In this document: positions 6,194 to 11,481 of the stretch, in pieces
How positions within the stretch are numbered: the stretch's first letter is position 1
Layout: each line of letters begins with the position of its first letter
From: an uncultured Rikenella sp.
Lineage (GTDB): Bacteria > Bacteroidota > Bacteroidia > Bacteroidales > Rikenellaceae
Length of the DNA stretch: 11,481 bases
Direction of reading: 5' to 3'
Assembly: GCF_910579375.1 (NCBI RefSeq)
Contig: NZ_CAJTUJ010000058.1
Coordinates: 1 to 11,481, forward strand
The notes under the pieces: model-generated
Databases searched by the model: none
Told to the model about the DNA's origin: nothing
What the model saw: only the letters and a program-made list of their open reading frames with translations
Program-made: the position numbers and the translations under genes

Positions 6194-6874
6194 ATGCAAA
6201 AGGAACGCTCGACTTTATGCGCCGCTTTGGTTGTGGAAAGTACGCCGCTGACGGTACTCGTAGGGTTTGACCTGGAAGAGGGGCAGGAGGATGCCACTCG
6301 TTTTTTCGACAGTAACGGGAAGGTCATTTCAGAAGAGGAGTACAATGAATTGTGGTGCAATGTGATAGAAAACAGCTGGGCTGAAAAGGTGGATGAGTTG
6401 GGCGAACGGCTGATAGCCGAGGGGAAAGAGGACGATTTGATGACCGTGGATTGGGATCAATACGGATTGGGGGAGGGAGACGAGTTCTGGAATGAGTTTT
6501 GGAGCCAGCCGTTTACGCATGTGAATGACATGAAGGGTAATATTCAGGGCTGTAAACTGGTCGTGTTCGATCAGGAGGAGTGGCAGGGGCGATATCGGAA
6601 GGGGGATACCTTGGTGTGTCGCGTGACCTGTAGTCGGCCGGATCCGGAGAGCGGACTCTGGACGCAGGCGGATATCGTTCCCGTGGCAGATGCCGAACCG
6701 ACCAAGGAGCTGTTCCGGGCGCCGGTGTCCAAGATTCTTACGGATGCTGAAGAAACGGAACCGTTGAAGCAGGACGTTTTGTATCAGGTACTGTATCTGC
6801 CGGCCGGTGTATATTTACCCAGCGGAGACTCGTGGGAATATCGGTTGATTCCTCTTCTTCAGGGCGGAGAGTAG
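6194..6874 (+). CDS. Acidic cytoplasmic protein of unknown function
   Basis: The product is 226 aa and I do not recognise the family. It has no signal peptide or membrane segment and is strongly acidic, with several Glu/Asp and Trp-rich patches (DLEEGQEDATRFFDSNGKVISEEEYNELW at about 25-54 in pieces, and GEGDEFWNEFWSQPF at about 93-107). The C-terminal half has short hydrophobic strands (KLVVFDQEEW, DTLVCRVTC, DVLYQVLYLPAGVYLP), suggesting a beta-rich domain. Start ATG 6194 is supported by the perfect promoter just upstream. It is divergent from ppdK. A hairpin at 6904-6933 ends the unit, and cassettes B-D follow. No function is proposed. Confidence 0.75.
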   Translation: MQKERSTLCAALVVESTPLTVLVGFDLEEGQEDATRFFDSNGKVISEEEYNELWCNVIENSWAEKVDELGERLIAEGKEDDLMTVDWDQYGLGEGDEFWNEFWSQPFTHVNDMKGNIQGCKLVVFDQEEWQGRYRKGDTLVCRVTCSRPDPESGLWTQADIVPVADAEPTKELFRAPVSKILTDAEETEPLKQDVLYQVLYLPAGVYLPSGDSWEYRLIPLLQGGE

Positions 6875-6903
6875 GCGGAGGTCGATTTTTCTGTATCAGC
6901 GCA

Positions 6904-6933
6904 TGTCGGAGAGTCCGTTCGGGTTCTCCGACA
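6904..6933 (+). terminator. Hairpin behind the gene at 6194
   Basis: TGTCGGAGA (6904-6912) pairs perfectly with TCTCCGACA (6925-6933) over 9 bp with a 12-nt loop, followed by GGTGTTTT. It is a probable terminator, though the T-run is delayed. Confidence 0.6.
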
Positions 6934-6942
6934 GGTGTTTTA

Positions 6943-6977
6943 GGGGCGGCATATTGTTGTTAGAGCCTCGCCGCCCC
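6943..6977. repeat. Inverted repeat straddling the 5' edge of cassette B
   Basis: GGGGCGGC (6943-6950) pairs perfectly with GCCGCCCC (6970-6977) across 19 nt. The right arm includes the start of the conserved cassette block CCGCCCCGGGC. The equivalent position before the other cassettes lacks the left arm. Confidence 0.45.
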
Positions 6978-7152
6978 GGGCTACCGCCATCGGGATACGG
7001 GCGCGCCGAGCCGCGTCGGCAGCAACGGGTACAGTTGGGCTTCCACGTTTGGGGGCACCAATGGTATGCACTTGAATTTCAGCATGACGTGGCTCTATCC
7101 CAGCGATTCGTATTACCGCGCTTTCGGTTTTCAGTTGCGTTGCCTCTCGGAA
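6973..7152 (+). repeat. Cassette B: orphan FISUMP-like tail, stop codon lost
   Basis: It encodes 60 residues starting APGYRHRDTG, with SNGYSWAST, GGTNGMHLNF and YYRAFG in the middle and FQLRCLSE at the end. The codon after the final Glu is GAA (7153-7155) where three siblings have TAA, so one T-to-G change removed the stop. The frame then runs out of phase into cassette C and ends at 7281. An in-frame TAG at 6961-6963 lies just before the cassette, so it is not the tail of any upstream gene. It is the first of three tandem units and shares a 26-base identical block with cassette E (7013-7038). Confidence 0.85.
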
Positions 7153-7166
7153 GAAACGGAACCCCC

Positions 7167-7361
7167 GCCCCGGGCTTCCGCGATGCAGGCAATCATGGGC
7201 GATTGGGCGCACCGGTGGGCAGCGGCAACTACGGGTACAATTGGTCTTCCTCCTTTAGCGGGACTAGCGGCGTGTTCTTGAACTTCGGCACGCAGCACCT
7301 CTACACCAGCTTCTCGGACTACCGTGGCCACGGTCATCAGTTGCGTTGCCTCTCGGAATAA
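7167..7361 (+). repeat. Cassette C: orphan FISUMP-like tail, 64 codons
   Basis: It begins APGFRDAGNH and ends GHGHQLRCLSE and TAA (7359-7361). It carries four extra codons in the 5' third relative to its siblings. The body NYGYNWSSS, GVFLNFGTQHLY follows the family pattern. It starts 14 bases after the end of cassette B in a different frame. Behind the stop comes the GTAGAGGCTGCCAGT motif (7368-7382). No start codon belongs to it. Confidence 0.85.
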
Positions 7362-7367
7362 ACGGGG

Positions 7368-7382
7368 GTAGAGGCTGCCAGT
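7368..7382 (+). repeat. Cassette-flank motif GTAGAGGCTGCCAGT
   Basis: The 15-mer is identical to 149-163 and similar to 11432-11444, where it also follows a cassette stop by 7 nt. It seems to be part of the 3' flank carried with the cassette. Confidence 0.65.
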
Positions 7383-7400
7383 AAAACGCCCGAAGGGTGT

Positions 7401-7583
7401 GCCCCGGGCTACCGCTGGTCAGCTTCAGGCGTGCTGGACGGCTACGGCAACGTCGGATTTTGCTATTCGTCGTCGGTGCACGGCAGCGGTGGGATGTACT
7501 TGTACTTCGACACGCAGAACCTCAATCCCAGCCACTCGGACGGACATGCCTACGGTCTTCAGTTGCGTTGCCTCTCGGAATAA
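7401..7583 (+). repeat. Cassette D: orphan FISUMP-like tail, 60 codons
   Basis: The frame reads APGYRWSASG, then GNVGFCYSSS, GMYLYFDTQNLNPSHSD and YGLQLRCLSE, with TAA at 7581-7583. It is the most diverged of the set: Tyr replaces the usual Trp at codon 22 and Leu replaces Phe at codon 53. It is the third unit of the tandem array and lies 34 nt before the minus-10 box of the M23 operon. There is no start codon of its own. Confidence 0.85.
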
Positions 7584-7616
7584 ACGGAGGGAGAAACGGC
7601 GCATTGAAAAAAATCG

Positions 7617-7624
7617 TAAATTTG
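7617..7624 (+). promoter_or_regulatory. Minus-10-type box before the M23 pair
   Basis: TAAATTTG matches TAnnTTTG, 33 nt before the ATG at 7658. The upstream box is not clear. It probably drives both peptidase genes. Confidence 0.5.
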
Positions 7625-7657
7625 TTGCGCTAACTGCGCCCTCGCCGCGCCCTCACG

Positions 7658-8638
7658 ATGAGCATGGAACCGAACGAACCTTCGTCATACTACACCCTCT
7701 ACCACTTCTTCCGCGAGCGGTTCGTGCTGCCCGTGCGGTTGTGGCTCTTCCGGTTCGTCCGGACGGTGCTGCTCGTCTTCATCGTGGCCTCGGTCGTCAA
7801 TTTCGTCTTCTCCTACTTCTTCTATACCCCCAAGATGCACCGCCTGAGCGAGCAGAACGAAGCGATCGTGCACGACTACCAGCTGCTCGAAAAGCGTGTC
7901 GACGCTTCGCTGGCCCAGCTCTCGGAGCTCCGGGAGCGCGATCATGCCGTCTATCGGGCCATCTTTTCGGCCGATACGCTCGATATGCCGGGCGTCTATG
8001 TGCCGTATGCCGACGAGAAATACGCGTCGGTGGGCTACGGACGCTATGCGCCGCTGATGACCCGCGTGTGGGAAAAGATGGACGCTTTGGCCCGGCAGCT
8101 CTATTTGCAGTCCCTCTCTTACGACGAGATCGAGAAACTTGCCGTCGACAAGGACTTGATGGCCGAGGTCGTGCCGGCCATCATGCCGCTCGACAAGACC
8201 AAACTGCGCGGCGATATCGGCGCCTTCGGGATGCGGATGCACCCGATCCTGAAACGGTGGATCGGTCACGAGGGGATCGACATGGGGGCGGCGACCGGAA
8301 CCCCGGTCTATGCCACCGGGACGGGGCTCGTCGCCGACCAGAAACCGCAGTCCGGATACGGTATCCAGATCGTGATCGACCACGGATTCGGCTACCGCAC
8401 GCGTTATGCCCACCTCAGCAAAAGCCTCGTCAAACCGGGACAACTCGTCAAACGCGGCGAGCTGATCGGCGAAGTCGGCAGCACGGGACGATCCACCGGG
8501 CCTCACCTCCACTACGAAGTGATCTACCGCGGACGCCCCGTCAATCCGATCAACTACATCAGCCGCGATATGAGCGAAGAAGAGTTCCGCACCATTACCG
8601 AATCGGCCAAGGCCACCATTTACGAACTCGATGAGTAA
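7658..8638 (+). CDS. Membrane-anchored M23 peptidase, first of a pair
   Basis: The product is 326 aa. A short N-terminal cytoplasmic part is followed by one membrane helix (about 28-56, rich in Leu/Val/Phe), then a probable coiled coil (about 57-95) and a C-terminal M23 (LytM-type) domain from about 170. Zinc and catalytic residues are visible: His204 and Asp208 in GHEGIDMGAATGTPV, and His283/His285 in GPHLHYEVIYRGRPVNP. M23 enzymes usually cut peptide crossbridges of peptidoglycan, so it likely acts in the periplasm in wall growth or division. The intact motif suggests an active enzyme rather than a degenerate activator. It overlaps the next gene by 8 bp (ATGAGTAA), pointing to translational coupling. 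Substrate and partner are unknown. Confidence 0.88.
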   Translation: MSMEPNEPSSYYTLYHFFRERFVLPVRLWLFRFVRTVLLVFIVASVVNFVFSYFFYTPKMHRLSEQNEAIVHDYQLLEKRVDASLAQLSELRERDHAVYRAIFSADTLDMPGVYVPYADEKYASVGYGRYAPLMTRVWEKMDALARQLYLQSLSYDEIEKLAVDKDLMAEVVPAIMPLDKTKLRGDIGAFGMRMHPILKRWIGHEGIDMGAATGTPVYATGTGLVADQKPQSGYGIQIVIDHGFGYRTRYAHLSKSLVKPGQLVKRGELIGEVGSTGRSTGPHLHYEVIYRGRPVNPINYISRDMSEEEFRTITESAKATIYELDE

Positions 8639-9575
8639 GAACCCGGTACATAATTCGACCCGTCCCCGGCGGCGTAAGAAACTGGTGACATGGACCTTCC
8701 GATTTTTCAGCGGATTGGCCGTGGCGGTGATCTATTTCGTCGTCTTCTCCCTCTTTTTCGACACCCCGATCGAGTACGAACTCAAGAAAAGCACCGCGAA
8801 GATCGAAAAAGAGTACCGCGCTTTGGAACAGCGGTACGCCATGTTGCAGGAGATTCTGGAAAACGTCTCGGAACGGGACAGGAGCGTCTATAAGATTCTT
8901 TTCGAGGCCGATCCGGCGACCCGGGCCGAAGAGGATCGGCAGCGGGGCATCGCTTTTCGGACACGCCTCGACGGGATGACCAACAAGGAGTTGGGGAACT
9001 ATTTCGACGAACACCTCGGGCTGCTGTATCAGCGGGTCTCGAACTACGACGCCACCACGGAGCGGTTGCACGAGCGGGTGGCCCGGGATGTCGCCCGGGC
9101 GCTCTCCACGCCGGCGATCCAGCCGGTCGACAACCGGCAGCTGAAACTCCTCACCGCATCGTTCGGCGAGCGGGTGCATCCGTTTTTCAAGACCATGTCG
9201 CAGCATAACGGAGTGGACTACTCGGTGCCAGCGGGTTCGGCGGTCTTCGCCACGGCGGACGGCACGGTACAGAGCTTGCAGACCCGGGGACAGACTTCGG
9301 GGCTCAGCCTGACGATCGACCACGGGAACGGCTATCAGACCGTCTACTCGCATCTGGACAAGGTGACGGTCGAGCCGGGACAGCGGGTGAGTCGGGGGGA
9401 TATCATCGCTTTTTCGGGGAATTCGGGTCTTTCGTTCGCGCCTCACCTGCACTACGAGGTGCACTATCGGGGGCGGCCGGTCGATCCGATCAACTACTTC
9501 TTCATGGAGCTCGGGATGCCCCAGCAGCAACGGCTTCAGGATATCTCCCGACTCGGGATGCAGTCCTTCGATTAG
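8631..9575 (+). CDS. Membrane-anchored M23 peptidase, second of a pair
   Basis: The product is 314 aa with the same plan as the gene before it: a basic cytoplasmic N-terminus (RPRRRKK), one membrane helix (about 21-43), a coiled coil rich in Glu/Lys/Arg (about 48-82) and a C-terminal M23 domain. The metal site is intact: His192 and Asp196 in QHNGVDYSVPAGSAV, and His272/His274 in APHLHYEVHYRGRPVDP. The similar C-termini (RGRPV-P-NPINY type) mark the two as paralogues from a tandem duplication. Its ATG lies inside the last codons of the upstream gene. It probably works with that gene in the cell wall, perhaps as a hetero-oligomer through the coiled coils. That is inference. Confidence 0.88.
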   Translation: MSKNPVHNSTRPRRRKKLVTWTFRFFSGLAVAVIYFVVFSLFFDTPIEYELKKSTAKIEKEYRALEQRYAMLQEILENVSERDRSVYKILFEADPATRAEEDRQRGIAFRTRLDGMTNKELGNYFDEHLGLLYQRVSNYDATTERLHERVARDVARALSTPAIQPVDNRQLKLLTASFGERVHPFFKTMSQHNGVDYSVPAGSAVFATADGTVQSLQTRGQTSGLSLTIDHGNGYQTVYSHLDKVTVEPGQRVSRGDIIAFSGNSGLSFAPHLHYEVHYRGRPVDPINYFFMELGMPQQQRLQDISRLGMQSFD

Positions 9576-9619
9576 GATTCGGGCTGTTAGGAAAATAAAA
9601 ATAAATACCACATAACGAA

Positions 9620-11137
9620 ATGAAAAACAAAGTCTTACTGATGATCCTCGACGGTTGGGGGAAAGGCGACCACTCGTCGCGGGACGCCATCTTCTCGACC
9701 CATCCGAAATTCATCGACTCGTTGATGCAAAGCTATCCCAATGCCGAACTGCTCACCAGCGGCGAAAACGTCGGCCTGCCCGACGGACAGATGGGGAACT
9801 CCGAAGTGGGACACCAGAATATCGGTGCCGGGCGCATCATCTACCAAGACCTCGTGAAGATCAACCGCGCGGCGAAAGACGGCTCCATTATGAAGAATCC
9901 GGAGATCGTCGCCGCTTTCGAATATGCCAAATCCAACGGCAAAAAAGTCCATTTTATGGGACTCGTTTCGGCCGGGGGGGTGCACAGCTCGCTGGAACAC
10001 CTGTTTACGCTGTGCGACATCGCGAAACACTACGGGATTTCCGATACTTACGTCCATGCCTTTATGGACGGTCGCGACACCGACCCCAAGAGCGGGGCGG
10101 GGTACCTGCGCGAGTTGGAGGCACACATGGCGAAGTCGACCGGAAAGATTGCCAGTGTGATCGGACGCTACTACGCCATGGATCGCGACAAACGGTGGGA
10201 ACGGGTCAAAGAGGCTTACGATTTGATTGTTAAGGGGGTGGGGACGAAGGCGACCGACGCGGTGGCGGCAGTCGAGGCGTCGTATGCCGAAGGGGTGACC
10301 GACGAGTTTATCAAACCGATCGCTTTGACCGATGCGGCCGGGGCGCCGATCGGTTTGATCGAAGAGGGGGATATGGTCATCTTCTTCAACTACCGGAACG
10401 ACCGCGCCAAGGAGCTGACCCAGGTGCTGACCCAGTGCGACATGCCGGAGCAGGGGATGACGACCATTCCGCTCTACTATTGTACGATGACTCCTTACGA
10501 CTCGTCGTTCCGGGGGTTGCATATTCTGTTCGACAAGGAGAATGTGGAAAACACGCTCGGCGAGTGGATCTCGAAGCAGGGGCTTTCGCAGCTGCGGATC
10601 GCCGAGACCGAAAAGTTCGCTCACGTGACCTTCTTCTTCAACGGCGGCCGCGAGCAACCGTTCGAGCGGGAAAAACGCATCCTGATCAACTCGCCGAAGG
10701 TGGCGACCTATGATTTGCAGCCCGAGATGAGCGCTTACGAGGTGGCCGACGCGTTGGTGAACGACATTCGGTCCGAGGCGCCGGACTTCATCTGCCTGAA
10801 CTTCGCAAACGGCGATATGGTGGGGCATACGGGGGTCTATGACGCGATTCAGAAGGCGGTTCGTGCGGTGGACGAGTGTGCCGAAAAGGTGGTGACGGCG
10901 GCTCGGGAAGCGGGTTATACGATCTTGATTTGTGCCGACCACGGGAATGCGGACAATGCGGTGAATGCGGACGGGACGCCGAATACGGCGCATTCGTTGA
11001 ATCCGGTGCCGTTGATCGTGGTTTCGGATTCCATCAAAGCGGTGCATGACGGTGTATTGGCGGACTTGGCGCCGACGGTGCTGAAGATCATGGGCCTGCC
11101 TCAGCCGGCTGAGATGACGGGACACGCATTGGTTTAG
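9620..11137 (+). CDS. gpmI: 2,3-bisphosphoglycerate-independent phosphoglycerate mutase
   Basis: This 505-aa cytoplasmic enzyme interconverts 3- and 2-phosphoglycerate in glycolysis and gluconeogenesis, using two manganese ions. It shows the alkaline-phosphatase-superfamily core: Asp11 in LMILDGWG, the nucleophile Ser61 in MGNSEVGHQNIGAGR, then HAFMDGRDTDPKSG, VIGRYYAMDRDKRWERV, FFNYRNDRAKELT, CLNFANGDMVGHTG and the metal site CADHGNADN near residue 440. Length and motif order are normal for GpmI. It starts 44 nt after the second M23 gene with no clear promoter between, so it may be partly cotranscribed, although an A/T-rich leader is present. A strong terminator at 11193-11228 follows. Confidence 0.96.
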   Translation: MKNKVLLMILDGWGKGDHSSRDAIFSTHPKFIDSLMQSYPNAELLTSGENVGLPDGQMGNSEVGHQNIGAGRIIYQDLVKINRAAKDGSIMKNPEIVAAFEYAKSNGKKVHFMGLVSAGGVHSSLEHLFTLCDIAKHYGISDTYVHAFMDGRDTDPKSGAGYLRELEAHMAKSTGKIASVIGRYYAMDRDKRWERVKEAYDLIVKGVGTKATDAVAAVEASYAEGVTDEFIKPIALTDAAGAPIGLIEEGDMVIFFNYRNDRAKELTQVLTQCDMPEQGMTTIPLYYCTMTPYDSSFRGLHILFDKENVENTLGEWISKQGLSQLRIAETEKFAHVTFFFNGGREQPFEREKRILINSPKVATYDLQPEMSAYEVADALVNDIRSEAPDFICLNFANGDMVGHTGVYDAIQKAVRAVDECAEKVVTAAREAGYTILICADHGNADNAVNADGTPNTAHSLNPVPLIVVSDSIKAVHDGVLADLAPTVLKIMGLPQPAEMTGHALV

Positions 11138-11192
11138 GCGGTCGTTTTCCGAGGCTTACGGACGTTTTGTTTCCCGGGGCTTTAATATGTGC

Positions 11193-11228
11193 GAGGGCGT
11201 CGTTCTGCGGAACGACGCCCTCTTTTTT
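11193..11228 (+). terminator. Strong intrinsic terminator of gpmI
   Basis: GAGGGCGTCGTTC (11193-11205) pairs perfectly over 13 bp with 11210-11222, with a 4-nt loop and six T. Cassette E begins 13 nt later. Confidence 0.93.
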
Positions 11229-11241
11229 GTCTGCCTTTTCC

Positions 11242-11424
11242 GCCCCGGGCCACCGCGGCAGCAACGAGGGTGCGCTGTGGAGCGTCGGCAGCAACGGGTA
11301 CAGTTGGTCGTCTGCCATTTGCGGAATTCATGGCGTATTTTTGCGTTTCCCTACGCAGAACCTTAGTCCCTGTTACGTGAACTACCGCGACCATGGTTTT
11401 CAGTTGCGTTGCCTCTCGGAATAA
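11242..11424 (+). repeat. Cassette E: orphan FISUMP-like tail, 60 codons
   Basis: The frame reads APGHRGSNEG, then SNGYSWSSA, GVFLRFPTQNL, YVNYRDHG and FQLRCLSE, with TAA at 11422-11424. An in-frame ATG exists at 11167, but it would translate straight through the gpmI terminator, so it is not a real start. The unit has the same ends as A-D. Behind the stop, CCTCTCG, loop GAATAAA and CGGGAGG can form a 7-bp hairpin with one wobble pair, and then comes the diverged flank motif GTAGAGGCTACTG. Confidence 0.85.
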
Positions 11425-11481
11425 ACGGGAGGTAGAGGCTACTGATTCCGAGTGCCGGGAGGCACCGCCCGCCCGGCGGAC
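11425..11481 (+). other. Flank behind cassette E
   Basis: It contains a diverged copy of the flank motif (11432-11444) and a small hairpin GTGCC/GGCAC (near 11453-11466). I see no gene before the window edge. Confidence 0.4.

Noticed and set aside
6903..7361. A 152-residue gene ending with cassette C
   Set aside because: Its first part reads cassette B in the wrong frame. Only the last 64 codons have family character.
6973..7583. CRISPR array or integron cassette array
   Set aside because: Units are about 190 bp with coding structure and variable middles, without short regular repeats, spacers, attC-like sites or an integrase.
6875..7657. A DGR reverse transcriptase, accessory protein or adenine-rich template near the array
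   Set aside because: No reverse transcriptase motif exists in any frame of the window, and none of the five units has the AAC/AAT-rich sequence expected of a template. If present, these lie elsewhere.
11167..11424. Cassette E as an 85-residue gene starting at 11167
   Set aside because: The message would include the gpmI terminator and there is no promoter or initiation signal at the ATG.

Overview
The window looks like chromosomal DNA of a GC-rich Bacteroidota, most likely a gut Rikenellaceae/Alistipes-type organism. This rests on repeated promoters of the Bacteroidetes type (TTTG, about 20 nt, TAnnTTTG), the lack of strong Shine-Dalgarno sites, and C-terminal domains of the Fibrobacter succinogenes major paralogous (FISUMP) type. 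The genus is an inference.

Layout. 1-208: no credible gene; a small terminator-like hairpin and an inverted pair of a repeat motif. 209-391 (-): an orphan 60-codon FISUMP-like tail (cassette A). 401-1513 (-): mqnC, a radical-SAM enzyme of futalosine menaquinone synthesis. 1681-1754 (+): tRNA-Arg(ACG) with promoter and terminator. 1871-2263 (+): a DUF2007-like protein with a zinc ribbon. 2145-3080 (-): a secreted protein of unknown function whose tail overlaps the previous gene head to head. 3156-3245: two strong hairpins. 3251-5980 (-): ppdK, pyruvate phosphate dikinase. 6194-6874 (+): an acidic protein of unknown function with a textbook promoter. 6973-7583 (+): three more orphan cassettes in tandem (B, C, D). 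7658-9575 (+): two overlapping membrane-anchored M23 peptidase genes. 9620-11137 (+): gpmI. 11193-11228: a strong terminator. 11242-11424 (+): cassette E.

The housekeeping genes are ordinary: ppdK and gpmI serve lower glycolysis/gluconeogenesis, mqnC serves menaquinone synthesis, and the M23 pair probably acts on peptidoglycan. The remarkable content is the set of five cassettes A-E. Each starts at a GCCCCGGGC block (Ala-Pro-Gly), keeps an open frame for 60 codons (64 in C), and ends in an invariant FQLRCLSE tail. None has a start codon or an upstream gene body. They lie in both orientations, just behind unrelated genes or terminators. At least eleven codon columns vary almost freely in the first two bases while the third base stays C or T. 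This is the footprint expected when AAC/AAT template codons are mutagenised at adenines, as in diversity-generating retroelements (DGRs). No reverse transcriptase or adenine-rich template lies in the window. The cassettes could be scattered DGR-type variable repeats, a silent donor library for recombination into an expressed FISUMP protein, or decayed relics of either. The first two would be a surface-diversity system worth following up.
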